A DNA stretch of 64,000 nt, taken from the NCBI RefSeq assembly GCF_001886195.1, contig NZ_JXLB01000009.1:54831-118830 (forward strand), read 5' to 3'. This stretch comes from Enterococcus ratti (GTDB taxonomy: Bacteria; Bacillota; Bacilli; Lactobacillales; Enterococcaceae). This document shows, piece by piece, positions 51,648 through 61,120 of the stretch (the stretch's first letter is position 1; every line of letters begins with the position of its first letter). Made by a program: the position numbers and the translations under genes. Under the pieces are notes generated by a model, which was not told the DNA's origin, made no database searches, and saw nothing but the letters and a program-made list of their open reading frames with translations.

Positions 51648-52602
51648 ATGAAACGAATTGGTTTTTATGAAGGGCTACTATTGCAAATAAGCGCATTTTT
51701 TTAGAAGAAACTACAGAAAATCCTCTACCTAAAAATAAAGATTTATTAGTAAAAATTTCCGCAATATTAGTGAATCCTATAGATATAATGTTAAGAAAAA
51801 AGTTGTAAAGAAGAATACGCTAATAGTCTTAGGATTTGATGCTGTAGGAAACGTGGCAGCAAAAGGTTCCGAGGTTAAAAACTTTGAAATAGGTGATCGT
51901 GTTTATTATGCAGGAACTACAAAGCGTTCAGGAAGCAATCAAGCATTTCAATTAGTTGATGAACGAATTGCAGCAAAAGTTCTCATTCATTTATCAGATG
52001 AAGCTTGTGCAGCCTTGCCTTTAACTGCGCTCACTACTTATGAACTTTTATTTGAAAAATGTCAATTTATACCAAACGAATTGGGTAACATTAAAAAAAT
52101 ACTTGTGATCAATGGAGCCTGCACCCCTAGCTCTATTTTAATCCATCTTGTAAAATGGAGTGGCTTAGAAGTTGTTTCGACTGCAAGTCCAAGAAATTTT
52201 GACTGGTTAAAACAAAATGGAGTAGACTATCCCATTGATCATCATCAAAAGCTAAAGCCACAACTAGAAAAAGCGGGAATAGAAATAGTCAATACTGTCG
52301 CTGTTTTACATGATATTCGTCCCTATCTAACACAGCTTATAGAAATTATTCAATCATTGGGAGAAAATGGTATGATTATCGAGGGAGAAGAGCCCATCAA
52401 CATCTCAAAATTTAAAAATCTGTCTGCTGTGATAAAATTGCTTGAAGAAAATAAGCTTCATAACATATTAGGAAAGGTATACAAAGAAGGAATAACCGTT
52501 GAAACGTGAAAACAGACAACTCAAGAAGTAGAATCAGAAAGAGTATGTGGAAAAGTTGTTATTTCTGGTGGTTTTACTTCTTTTTGTAAAAAAAAATACT
52601 GA
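51648..52602 (+). pseudogene. Decayed zinc-type alcohol dehydrogenase/quinone reductase-like gene
   Basis: Remains of an MDR-family oxidoreductase. It starts with ATG KRIGFYEGL. After 13 codons the frame shifts in a T run near 51700 and continues as FLEETTENPLPKNKDLLVKI and NPIDIMLRKK, then stops. A deletion removes the segment before LIVLGFDAVGNVAAKG. From there 51853-52509 is open (FEIGDRVYYAG, ALPLTALTTYELLF), ending in TGA 52507, after which the same frame still encodes the family C-terminus (EVESERVCGKVVISGGF) up to 52600. So there are at least one frameshift, an internal deletion and a nonsense codon. The ~218-residue open frame in the middle cannot make a working enzyme. Confidence 0.82.
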
Positions 52603-52633
52603 CTGAAATGTATGAAGTCGCTTTTCAGTCAGT
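52598..52633 (-). terminator. Terminator of the yitT-like gene
   Basis: Perfect 11-bp stem ACTGACTGAAA (52598-52608) / TTTCAGTCAGT (52623-52633); on the minus strand it is followed by a run of nine T. Confidence 0.85.
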
Positions 52634-52641
52634 AAGCAGGG

Positions 52642-53307
52642 CTATTCAAGTTGCTTGGTAGAATCAAAAAATTTAACTGTTTTTTTCCCTCTTGTAGAAG
52701 AAAAGAAGTGAAATTTGTTGGTCATTTCTAAGTATTTTACTTTATTTAAGGTATAAGCTAAAATTGAACAACTAATTAAGGTATAGATAAAATGTGTGAG
52801 ATCCAAGTACAATAAAGAAATAATTAAAATAGCGAGGGTAATTAGAAACAAACTCTTTCCAATTTTGATATGAAAGTACTTTTCAAATACTTGATAAAGG
52901 ATATCTGTGCCACCAGTACTACCTTCAAAGCGAAAAACGAGACCGCAGCCAATACCAGATAAGATCCCTGTCATTACACTATTAATTAGTAGGTTTTGCA
53001 CAGCAAAATGAATATGCATTTCTTCCCATAAATGTAAAAAGAAAATTAAAGCAAATGTTCCAATAATGGTGCGAAGAAATGCCTGTTTTCCAAAAATAAA
53101 TAAAGAAACAATTAGTAAAGGCAGATTAAAAAGAAGGGAGGTCATGGATGGCGCAAAACCAAATAAGTGATTAAGCAAAAGTGCAATTCCTGTCACGCCG
53201 CCATCTGCTAATTTAGCAGGAACATTTATTCCAGTGACCGCCAGCGCATAAATTGCAGCACCCAAGACTATTCCAACTAAATTATTCAATATGTTTAGTT
53301 TTTTCAT
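52642..53307 (-). CDS. YitT-family membrane protein lacking the usual C-terminal domain
   Basis: 221 residues with five to six hydrophobic segments and the family loops GINVPAKLADGGVTGIALLLNHLFG and RFEGSTGGTDILYQV. Most YitT/DUF161 proteins are about 280 residues and end with a DUF2179 domain; this one has only a short end (KFHFFSSTRGKKTVKFFDS) and stops just before a good terminator. Either a short natural form or a truncation. Function of the family is unknown. The ATG on the minus strand is preceded by AAAAGAGGAT. Confidence 0.82.
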   Translation of the reverse strand: MKKLNILNNLVGIVLGAAIYALAVTGINVPAKLADGGVTGIALLLNHLFGFAPSMTSLLFNLPLLIVSLFIFGKQAFLRTIIGTFALIFFLHLWEEMHIHFAVQNLLINSVMTGILSGIGCGLVFRFEGSTGGTDILYQVFEKYFHIKIGKSLFLITLAILIISLLYLDLTHFIYTLISCSILAYTLNKVKYLEMTNKFHFFSSTRGKKTVKFFDSTKQLE

Positions 53308-53434
53308 TTTGATCCTCTTTTCTTTTGAAAATTTTCAGTAACTTCTTTATTATACTGATTGAGGAATAATCTTCAATAGGAGAGCAAAAATATTTTTCCT
53401 AAAAATTGAATGCTTAAAAAACAAAGGAGGCTAC

Positions 53435-53722
53435 ATGCGAGCAGCAGATTTATTAACTCTTATGATTAATTCACCGACTAAAGTAGAATATAAAAGAATT
53501 TGTTTAAGCAACCATGAAAAGGTACAACCGTTGACAAGTATTTATTTAAATGAAAAAAATCAGTGTGTATTTGTTTTTGAACAAAAGGAACCGCCTATGT
53601 CGATAAAAAAATTATTACTTTTTTTAATGAAAAATCGTGAAAAAGACCTTTTTTATCAAAAAGAGCAACAAATTCATCCTTTATATGGACTGAAAGAAAC
53701 TGGGGATCAATGGTTTATTTAA
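53435..53722 (+). CDS. Small protein of unknown function
   Basis: 95 residues, mixed alpha/beta-like composition, no membrane segment; recognisable features are the first helix RAADLLTLMI and a C-terminal YGLKETGDQWFI. AAAGGAGG lies 5 bases before the ATG, a very strong ribosome binding site, which supports a real gene. Monocistronic. I do not know the family. Confidence 0.6.
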   Translation: MRAADLLTLMINSPTKVEYKRICLSNHEKVQPLTSIYLNEKNQCVFVFEQKEPPMSIKKLLLFLMKNREKDLFYQKEQQIHPLYGLKETGDQWFI

Positions 53723-53844
53723 ATTTAATAAACAAAAAGTTTCATTTAATTTTAGAAAAAATTAAAAAATAAGTGCAAAATTTGACAGTTATGAGTCTAA
53801 AACCATCATTTATTATTTTTTTTTCAAATGCATCTAACTTACAG

Positions 53845-53850
53845 TATAAT
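53845..53850 (+). promoter_or_regulatory. -10 box (TATAAT) before the structured RNA
   Basis: Exact TATAAT, with a weak -35 TTTCAA at 53822-53827 (17-base spacer). Confidence 0.5.
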
Positions 53851-53856
53851 AACTAA

Positions 53857-53915
53857 TGAGCAAGCCAGTAAAAAACATCTCCCCCACGAGATTTCTACTT
53901 TACTGGCTGTTTTTT
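53857..53915 (+). ncRNA. Possible small structured RNA ending in its own terminator
   Basis: About 60 bases. An outer stem AGCCAGTAAA (53863-53872) / TTTACTGGCT (53899-53908) encloses an inner stem ATCTC/GAGAT (53877-53881 with 53888-53892) with a C-rich loop (CCCCAC), and TTTTTT follows. A TATAAT box lies 7 bases upstream of the start. No protein is encoded. It may be a small regulatory RNA or the remains of a leader; no known family was recognised. Confidence 0.5.
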
Positions 53916-53929
53916 ATTAAGCATAAGTG

Positions 53930-53968
53930 ACACATCTTTTGATTGAATTCAGAAGATGTGTATTTTTT
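53930..53968 (+). terminator. Second terminator downstream of the structured RNA
   Basis: ACACATCTT (53930-53938) pairs with AAGATGTGT (53953-53961), followed by ATTTTTTTA. Confidence 0.75.
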
Positions 53969-54248
53969 TATAAATTCTAGATTTAAAAAAGGGTAAGAAA
54001 ATATACGTTGAGTCAACATTTTCTTAAAAAGTTTAGGAAATTTAATACGTATGTAAATAATTTTGAGAGGTATTAGTATTTAAAGAATAAATGTTTTTTC
54101 TATCATTTAAAAATTCTTTTGAACTTTATGTACGCTGTGACTTTATAAATTGAAAGAACGTCAGTATTTTAATAACTTAAGACAACTTAGTTGGGAATTA
54201 TTTAAACTATGTTTATACTTAAATCTTAAATATAGAAAGGAAGGTCTT

Positions 54249-55787
54249 ATGAATAATTTTGTTCAAACACTTAGTGAAAGAAAAGAAGAACTACTATCAG
54301 CTGCTTTTCAACATCTCTTTCTTTCTCTTCTTGCCTTATTAATGGCTATCATTCTGGCAGTCCCCTTAGCTATCTGGGCGGCAAATCATAAGAAGATGGC
54401 AGAAGTTTTACTCCAAATAACGGGTGTCTTTCAAACGATCCCCTCTTTAGCATTATTAGGTCTGTTGATTCCCTTTATCGGAATTGGAACGATGCCAGCA
54501 CTTCTTGCTTTAATTATTTATGCACTTTTACCGATTTTTCAAAATACGTATATCGGTCTTAGTGAAATTGATCCATCAATTGAAGAAGCAGCAGAGGCGT
54601 TTGGCATGTCGAGAATGCGACGTTTAATTAAAGTTGAATTGCCTATTGCGCTGCCTGTGATCATTTCAGGAATTCGTACAGCACTCGTATTGATTATTGG
54701 AACTGCTACATTAGCAGCTTTGATTGGTGCTGGAGGGTTAGGGACATTTATCTTATTGGGGATTGATCGAAATACTCCAGTTTTGACTTTCATTGGCGCC
54801 ATTAGTTCAGCTTTATTAGCCATTGTTTTTAGCAGCTTGATCCGTCTTCTTCAACAATTGAAACCTAGATATACGGTGATTACATTGTTCGTTCTTCTTT
54901 TTGGAATCGGAGGAACTTCTTTGTATCAAAGTAGTTTCTTTAAAGAAGAAAAGATTACAATAGCTGGTAAACTTGGTTCTGAACCGGAAATCTTAATTCA
55001 AATGTATAAAGAGTTAATTGAAAATGATACCAACAATAAAGTGAAATTAAAACCAAATTTTGGTAAAACTAGTTTTCTTTTTAGTGCATTAAAGAATCAA
55101 CAAATTGATCTTTATCCTGAGTTCACGGGAACCGTATTAGAAAGTTTAGTAAAGGTACCTGATTCTTTAAAAGACAAGAAATTGAGTAAGAAAGAAACAT
55201 ATAAGCAAGCCAATTTATTATTAAATGAGCAATATAATATGAACTTTTTACCTCCAATGGCTTATCAAAATACCTATACTTTGGCAGTAAAAAAAACTTT
55301 TGCAAAAGAACATGATCTGAAAACAATTTCTGATTTAGCCAAGGTGCAAGAGCAAATTAAAGCCGGCTTTACGTTGGAATTTATCGACCGAGAAGATGGC
55401 TATAAAGGGATACAAAAACGATATCACCTCCAATTTTCAAGTGTTAAAAGTATGGAACCGAGTTTACGTTATCAAGCAATTAATCATGAAGAAGTGATGA
55501 TTGTGGATGCGTATTCAACTGATAGTGAGCTAAGGCAATATGAGCTTGTTACTTTAAAAGATGATCGTGAATTATTCCCCGACTATCAAGGAGCACCTTT
55601 AATGACAACTAATTTTGCCAAAAAACATCCAGAAGTCGTGAAATCTTTGGCTAAGCTTTCAGGGAAAATCACAGAAAAACAAATGATTGAAATGAACTAT
55701 TTAGTGAACGTAAAAAAACAATCACCTGCAAAAGTTGCACATACCTTTTTGATAAAAGAAGGGCTATTGAAGGAGGAAAGTAAATGA
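54249..55787 (+). CDS. ABC transporter permease fused to substrate-binding protein (OpuC/EgtU type)
   Basis: 512 residues in two parts. Residues ~1-210 are a BPD permease domain with the EAA-type loop ([22 protein letters not shown]) and [12 protein letters not shown]. Residues ~240-512 are an OpuAC-like binding domain outside the membrane ([48 protein letters not shown]). This fusion is known from quaternary-amine/osmoprotectant transporters and from the ergothioneine transporter EgtU and the related BilE of Listeria; sequence alone does not decide. ATG 54249 has AAGGAAGG upstream; earlier in-frame codons lack it. The ATPase gene overlaps by 4 bases. Confidence 0.87.
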   Translation: MNNFVQTLSERKEELLSAAFQHLFLSLLALLMAIILAVPLAIWAANHKKMAEVLLQITGVFQTIPSLALLGLLIPFIGIGTMPALLALIIYALLPIFQNTYIGLSEIDPSIEEAAEAFGMSRMRRLIKVELPIALPVIISGIRTALVLIIGTATLAALIGAGGLGTFILLGIDRNTPVLTFIGAISSALLAIVFSSLIRLLQQLKPRYTVITLFVLLFGIGGTSLYQSSFFKEEKITIAGKLGSEPEILIQMYKELIENDTNNKVKLKPNFGKTSFLFSALKNQQIDLYPEFTGTVLESLVKVPDSLKDKKLSKKETYKQANLLLNEQYNMNFLPPMAYQNTYTLAVKKTFAKEHDLKTISDLAKVQEQIKAGFTLEFIDREDGYKGIQKRYHLQFSSVKSMEPSLRYQAINHEEVMIVDAYSTDSELRQYELVTLKDDRELFPDYQGAPLMTTNFAKKHPEVVKSLAKLSGKITEKQMIEMNYLVNVKKQSPAKVAHTFLIKEGLLKEESK

Positions 55788-56758
55788 GCAGTTTCATTGA
55801 ATTTAAGCGAGTTCAAAAAAAATATGGGGAAAAATATGCAATTAAAGAACTAAATTTGTCAATTACAAAAGGAGAAATTTTTGTATTGGTAGGTCCTTCT
55901 GGAAGCGGGAAAACGACCTCGCTAAAAATGATTAATGGTCTTTTTCAGCCAAGTGCTGGAGAAGTGTTATTTAAAGGGAAATCATTGACAGAATACAATC
56001 TGCAAAAAATGAGATGGAATATGGGATACGTGCTGCAACAAATTGCTCTTTTTCCAAACATGACGGTCAAACAAAATATTGAAGTGATTCCAGAAATGCT
56101 CGGTTGGGAAAGAAAAAAACGTGAGCACGCAGCAGATCAATTGCTTGAAAAAGTAGGACTCGATCCAGCAAGCTATCGTAATAGAATGCCTCAAGAATTA
56201 TCAGGAGGAGAGCAGCAAAGAGTCGGAATTGTCCGAGCCTTAGTGGCTAATCCAGAAGTCATTTTGATGGATGAACCTTTCAGCGCATTAGATCCATTAT
56301 CTCGGACTTCTTTACAAGAACTTGTATTATCTTTGCATCAAGAATTAGGAATGACAATTGTATTTGTAACCCATCATATGAATGAAGCCATTAAATTAGG
56401 AGATAAAATTGCTGTAATGAAAGAGGGGAAACTTGTTCAGTGTGATCGTCCTGAACAATTATTGGCCCATCCTAAAAATGAATTTGTCCATAGTTTTTTT
56501 GATGACACAAGACAAGCATATCAAGAAACAGTTAAAGAAATCATAATGGCTAATTGTTATTCAAAAGTACAGCAACGATCAAATCAGCCAAATGTTCATT
56601 TAAATACGCCTTTACAAGAAGTGTATGAAATATTAATCAAACATGCAGCAGTTAATGTGCAAGAAAACGAAAAAGTCATGGGGAAAATTACTAGAGAAGA
56701 TATATTTATATTTTTAACAAGAAGCAAAATGAAGAAGAAAAATATAAAAAATAAATGA
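55784..56758 (+). CDS. ABC transporter ATPase for the osmoprotectant/ergothioneine-type system
   Basis: 324 residues. Walker [13 protein letters not shown] (~38-49), signature [15 protein letters not shown], Walker [14 protein letters not shown] and the H-loop VTHHMNEA are intact. The FEP/OpuCA-type C-terminal extension (~100 residues) resembles a single degenerate CBS region ([33 protein letters not shown]). It is coupled to the permease gene by ATGA. A terminator at 56926 closes the operon. Confidence 0.9.
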   Translation: MSSFIEFKRVQKKYGEKYAIKELNLSITKGEIFVLVGPSGSGKTTSLKMINGLFQPSAGEVLFKGKSLTEYNLQKMRWNMGYVLQQIALFPNMTVKQNIEVIPEMLGWERKKREHAADQLLEKVGLDPASYRNRMPQELSGGEQQRVGIVRALVANPEVILMDEPFSALDPLSRTSLQELVLSLHQELGMTIVFVTHHMNEAIKLGDKIAVMKEGKLVQCDRPEQLLAHPKNEFVHSFFDDTRQAYQETVKEIIMANCYSKVQQRSNQPNVHLNTPLQEVYEILIKHAAVNVQENEKVMGKITREDIFIFLTRSKMKKKNIKNK

Positions 56759-57149
56759 AACATGGTGAATCGCTAGATGGGTATTTTAGTAGTTAGGCAA
56801 AAAAGTAAACTCTTTACGTCCAATGAAAACGATTCGCAAAATTTTATTTTGAAATTCATGATTTATTTGGTAACAATTTTTCTTTATTCATTTTTTGAAA
56901 AATAAAATCGGTAAAAAAGAAGAACGCTTAAATTTGAGTCTTGTAAAGAAAGTCTCAAATTTAAGCATTTTTTGATCCAAATCTCTAGTAATTGTTGACA
57001 AACGCTATATAATTAAAAATAATCTATAAATTTTTTAATATATTTATACGTATATTTTAATAAGAAGGTAGACATACGTATTTTAGTGTTTTAAAATTAA
57101 TAGTATAAGAAAAAACTAGGTTTAAAAAATGGATAATTAGGAGGGAGAA
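56759..57149 (+). other. Intergenic region before the first of two Mga-type genes
   Basis: Holds the transporter terminator and, after it, a very AT-rich stretch in which the regulator promoter must lie; no gene seen. Confidence 0.5.
56926..56973 (+). terminator. Terminator of the ABC transporter operon
   Basis: Perfect 13-bp stem GCTTAAATTTGAG (56926-56938) / CTCAAATTTAAGC (56954-56966), then ATTTTTT. Confidence 0.88.
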
Positions 57150-58637
57150 ATGAAACGATTACTCAATAAACAAAGTGCGAGACAACTGTCTTTACTAGAA
57201 TTATTATGGGAAAATGAATGGCTTACGGTTTCAGAAATCGTCAAAGAAATTGGCGGTGGGGAAAAAACGATTCGTACAGATATCAAACAGTTAAATGAAA
57301 TAATCGAACCCTTAAAAATAGAAACGTCATATAAATACGGAGTGTATTTAAATAAAGATTTAGGAATTTCTAAAGCATATCTTTATTCACTTTTTTTGCA
57401 AAAAAGTGTTGAATGTCAGATGCTTGAAACTATCTTTATAGATTCTGAAATTTCCAAAGGTGAGTTATGTGATCAATTATTTATTTCTGAAACACAATTA
57501 AATCGCCTACATAAAAAATTGAATATTTTTTTAAAAAAATACGATATAAGAATCACAAATAATTTGAAAATTATTGGCAATGAACGAAACATCCGAAAAT
57601 TTTTTTCTAGCTTGATTTATGAAAAATACCTTACACCTGATTTTTTCTTTAAAAAAGAAGAATTTAAATTGATCGATACGGTGCTTAATAAATTTTATAC
57701 GCAAAATAAAAGTCAATTAATTACAGAGGATCACTATCATTTTTTATTAAATAAATTGCGTATGAGAATATGGGTAGCAGCCTATCGGTGTAAAGCTGGC
57801 GCTTTTTTTCAACAAGAAAAAAGCTACTTTTGCTACTCGATGATTACAGAAGACGAAAATCTAAAAAAGCAGTGGCAATCTATTTTTGGCATAACTTTGT
57901 CGGATAAAATTTTATATAATTTATTTGAGTATTTTCATGCACCGATTGATTTAAGCAAAAAATGGTTTCAAATGGGAGTTAGCCAAGCTACTTTAAAAAT
58001 TAGGCTTGAAAAAATGATTTCAACTATTCGTAAAGAACTAACAATTGACTGTTGGAATCAAGCTATTTTGATCCAAGCCATTTTGTGGAATAGTTTTCGT
58101 GCAATAGGACCTACTTTTATTTTAAACAATGTGGAAGAAGATTTTGTATTAGAATTAATGAAAGAAAGGCAAGACATTGTGTTAAGTATAAAAGAAAAAT
58201 TGGCGGTAGTTTATGAAGGGATATCTCTTCATTCTTCTGATAAAAATAATATTTTTTATCAGTCCATTTATACATTAGTCTCACAATGGCCTGACTTACG
58301 AGCAGAAATACGTAAACCAATGGTTAAGATAAAAGCAGCTCTGCTTTTAGATGTATCATCCGGCCATTTAAAAATGTTAAAAGAAGAAATTGAGTATCAT
58401 TTTAGAAATATATATGAAGTAGATATTTTACCACCTCTAAAGCAAACTTCTTTTAACCAATTGGTTTTTTACGACTGTGTGTTGACAAATGGGTTTAATA
58501 GCGATGAATTGGGAGATGTTGAAATAATTGGCGTACCTAATTATTTTGGTGAAGAGTTTATCAAAAAGTTACATCATTTTTTGATAAATAAAAAAGAAGA
58601 ATTAAAATTATTTCGAAAAAATGTTTTGATCCAATAG
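57150..58637 (+). CDS. Mga-type transcriptional regulator, paralog 1
   Basis: 495 residues with an N-terminal winged helix (LSLLELLWENEWLTVSEIVKEIGGGEKTIRTDIKQLNEII), the Mga HTH block LCDQLFISETQLNRLHKKLNIF, PRD-like helical middle and an EIIB-like C-terminus (KAALLLDVSSGHLKMLKEEI). It is clearly related to the next gene over its whole length. Mga proteins activate adhesin genes and answer to sugar supply through PRD phosphorylation in other species. Start ATG with GGAGGG upstream. The LPXTG and WxL-like genes at 60.7-62.6 kb are likely targets. Confidence 0.85.
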   Translation: MKRLLNKQSARQLSLLELLWENEWLTVSEIVKEIGGGEKTIRTDIKQLNEIIEPLKIETSYKYGVYLNKDLGISKAYLYSLFLQKSVECQMLETIFIDSEISKGELCDQLFISETQLNRLHKKLNIFLKKYDIRITNNLKIIGNERNIRKFFSSLIYEKYLTPDFFFKKEEFKLIDTVLNKFYTQNKSQLITEDHYHFLLNKLRMRIWVAAYRCKAGAFFQQEKSYFCYSMITEDENLKKQWQSIFGITLSDKILYNLFEYFHAPIDLSKKWFQMGVSQATLKIRLEKMISTIRKELTIDCWNQAILIQAILWNSFRAIGPTFILNNVEEDFVLELMKERQDIVLSIKEKLAVVYEGISLHSSDKNNIFYQSIYTLVSQWPDLRAEIRKPMVKIKAALLLDVSSGHLKMLKEEIEYHFRNIYEVDILPPLKQTSFNQLVFYDCVLTNGFNSDELGDVEIIGVPNYFGEEFIKKLHHFLINKKEELKLFRKNVLIQ

Positions 58638-59043
58638 CCAATAAAAAACATAAAAGAAAGTAAAAATAATAATATAAATAGTTGAAATTTTCCTAACAGA
58701 TGGGGAGAAATAAACATAAACATAGTAGCGATATTTTTTTGAATTCAGAGTAATTTTTTCGTCAGCATTCCTTTTAAATAGTGTATTTTTTTGTTATTTT
58801 TCAATAAATATGTAGATAAGAGCTTTGATAGCAAATGTTATCTTAGCTCTTTTATTTTTTGCTTTACGTCTGTATCGGTATAAATAAAATAGTTATATGA
58901 TAACAAATGAACAGATGAATCCAAAAATGGTGATTGGTATTTTACCAAGCGCTAGGTATATTAAGGTTATTTTTATAGAGAGTAGTGTGTTAAAAATAAA
59001 GGAAGCTCATATATTTATTACAAGAGGAGAGATGGAAGCTAAA

Positions 59044-60519
59044 ATGAGAGAAATATTAGATGGACGTTTAAAACGTCAATTAAATATTTTAGAAATCCTT
59101 TGGGAAACAGAATGGATTACGACAGCTGAACTTGCAGAAAAAATTGATAGTTCAGAAAAAACCATTCGCAATGATCTTTCTCAAATCAATGAAATAATTG
59201 CACCGCTATCTATTGAAACTTCTTTTAGAGCCGGTATTATTTTAAAGAAAGATTTAACTACTCCTAAGTCATTTATCTATTCAAAAATACTTGAGAATAG
59301 TTTAGAATACACATTGCTTGAAACAATCTTCTTAAGAAAAGCTAGTTCAAAAGAAGAGCTTAGTGATATCCTTTATATTTCAGAAACCCAAGTATCTAGA
59401 GTGATTAATCGAATCAATCAGGAGATACGTTTTTTTGATTTTCAAATTACAAATCATATTGAAATTATAGGAAATGAAGGGAATATCAGAGATTTTTTTG
59501 CAATTTATTTTTCTGAAAAGTATCATTTACCTGAAAAACTAATTCAACAAGAAGAAATCAATTTAATTTCAGATATTATTGAAATGTTTATAAAAGAAAA
59601 TACTGTTTGGGCAGTGGCTAATAACGATCATCATTTATTCTTAGGCAATATAAAGTTTCAACTATTCGTTTGCTTAGTACGTTTAAAACAAGGATACAAA
59701 ATTGAAACGAATGAAATACCGTTTTGTTTTTCTCATTTAGTAAATGAAAAAAACATGGTAGAAAAAATACATACGATCTTTGATATGGAAGAAATGGAAG
59801 AAGAAAATTTAAAACAGCTGTTTTATGAATTTTACCAACCGATAAATCCAACTTCTCGATTTCATTCTGAAGGAATTGATATTGACTCGGTTTTTATAAA
59901 AAAACAAATTGGTCAGGTAATTACACTTTTAGAAGATCAGTTTGGTTTACTGTGTGACAATCGTGATAAATTAATTCATGATATTTATTGGACAACAATG
60001 AGTAGTATACGACCGACGTATATTTTATATGATAAAAAAACTGAATTTTTTGAAAACACTTTACGTTTGAGTCCTGACTTAGTGACTGCATTAAGGGATG
60101 AGTTTTTTGATATTTATTTTTCTCTTGGGAATCCATTTTTCTCTTATCTAGATGAAATGATTCATCAATCTATTTTTAAATTATTGACATCTTGGTCAGA
60201 GTTATGGATTCAAGTAAGAAAAAATAAGGCAAGTATTAAAGTTGCTCTTTTATTAGACAGCTCCTATGACCATATGCGTATGCTCAAAGAAGAAATTCAA
60301 TTTTATTTTAGACAAAATATAAAAATCGAAATTATTAGTCCGTTTACTCGTATTCAAAAAGTGTATTTGCAAAAATTTGATTGTCTTTTAACAAATGTTT
60401 ATTTTCCAGATTATTTTGGGATTCCAACGATTGGTATATCTAGTTATCTTGATGAGGATGTGATTGATAAATTAGTGGATTATTATCATCTAAAAATAAA
60501 TGCAGAGATTGATTTATAA
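59044..60519 (+). CDS. Mga-type transcriptional regulator, paralog 2
   Basis: 492 residues, aligned end to end with paralog 1 (LNILEILWETEWITTAELAEKIDSSEKTIRND; LSDILYISETQVSRVINRINQEI; KVALLLDSSYDHMRMLKEEI). ATG 59044 is chosen because it lines up with the start of paralog 1 (MREIL against MKRLL); the ~50 residues upstream in the same frame have no counterpart and AGAGGAGAG lies in between. Tandem duplication followed by divergence is the simple explanation. Closed by a terminator at 60518. Confidence 0.83.
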   Translation: MREILDGRLKRQLNILEILWETEWITTAELAEKIDSSEKTIRNDLSQINEIIAPLSIETSFRAGIILKKDLTTPKSFIYSKILENSLEYTLLETIFLRKASSKEELSDILYISETQVSRVINRINQEIRFFDFQITNHIEIIGNEGNIRDFFAIYFSEKYHLPEKLIQQEEINLISDIIEMFIKENTVWAVANNDHHLFLGNIKFQLFVCLVRLKQGYKIETNEIPFCFSHLVNEKNMVEKIHTIFDMEEMEEENLKQLFYEFYQPINPTSRFHSEGIDIDSVFIKKQIGQVITLLEDQFGLLCDNRDKLIHDIYWTTMSSIRPTYILYDKKTEFFENTLRLSPDLVTALRDEFFDIYFSLGNPFFSYLDEMIHQSIFKLLTSWSELWIQVRKNKASIKVALLLDSSYDHMRMLKEEIQFYFRQNIKIEIISPFTRIQKVYLQKFDCLLTNVYFPDYFGIPTIGISSYLDEDVIDKLVDYYHLKINAEIDL

Positions 60520-60552
60520 AAGAAGAACAAAAGGGAAAAGTACTTCTTTTTT
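60518..60552 (+). terminator. Terminator after the second Mga-type gene
   Basis: AAAAGAAG (60518-60525) pairs with CTTCTTTT (60543-60550), followed by TT. Confidence 0.5.
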
Positions 60553-60737
60553 ATGAACTCTTTGTTATTTCTTTAGGTTATGGAACATCTTATTTTTATT
60601 AAGTATTGAACTGCTGCCTATTTACCAATCTATCGGTAAAACTTGGTTTTAAATATTCTTTATGTTTGAGCATAATAATAGGTGTGGAGGCTGCGTTGTT
60701 AAAGTAATTGGAGGTGAGTAGAAAAGTTAAAAAATTG

Positions 60738-61064
60738 ATGTATTATTTGACAGGAGTTTTAATGTTATGCCTTTTCATTACAACAACCTGTCATGCACAA
60801 ACCACAGACAAACAGAATATCCGAGTCGAAGCAACGATAGGACCATGGAATGCCAGCTCAAATAACAATGGAAATGGCGCAGATACAAAAGAAAAACCAA
60901 ATATAACGATTCCACCGTCTAATTTAGGTTCTTCATCGAAACTTCCACAAACTGGCGAACAAGTGAGAGTATATACCTTGTTGCTTGGGCTGATGTTGTC
61001 CCTTTTCTCATTGGTAATGTTGTTTAATGTCAATCGAGAGAAAGAAAGAGAATATGTAATTTAA
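60738..61064 (+). CDS. Small LPXTG-anchored protein
   Basis: About 108 residues: signal peptide ending near TCHA, a short Asn/Gly-rich linker, the sorting motif LPQTGE, a hydrophobic helix and a basic tail (NREKERE). Such mini-LPXTG proteins accompany WxL-type clusters in enterococci. The start is uncertain: GGAGGTGAG at 60710-60718 is strong, but the in-frame codons at ideal distance are not ATG; ATG 60738 (or TTG 60735) is the first usable one, and TTG 60708 overlaps the binding site itself. Followed 56 bases later by the WxL-like gene. Confidence 0.75.
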   Translation: MYYLTGVLMLCLFITTTCHAQTTDKQNIRVEATIGPWNASSNNNGNGADTKEKPNITIPPSNLGSSSKLPQTGEQVRVYTLLLGLMLSLFSLVMLFNVNREKEREYVI

Positions 61065-61120
61065 ATTTTATTTTTTATGGAAATGATTATTAATTATTTT
61101 CAGTGAGGAGAGAGAATCAA

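Larger units (their letters stand above)
53723..54248 (+). other. Intergenic region with a structured RNA and two terminators
   Basis: About 525 bases before the ABC transporter. It holds a promoter-like -10, a compact hairpin RNA (53857-53915), a second terminator (53930-53968) and a possible promoter for the transporter (TTGAAC 54119-54124 and TATAAA 54144-54149, with a long 19-base spacer). Confidence 0.55.

Noticed and set aside
53857..54020. Type I toxin-antitoxin (Fst-like) locus around the structured RNA
   Set aside because: The RNA size would fit an antitoxin, but the opposite strand encodes no short hydrophobic toxin-like peptide facing it.
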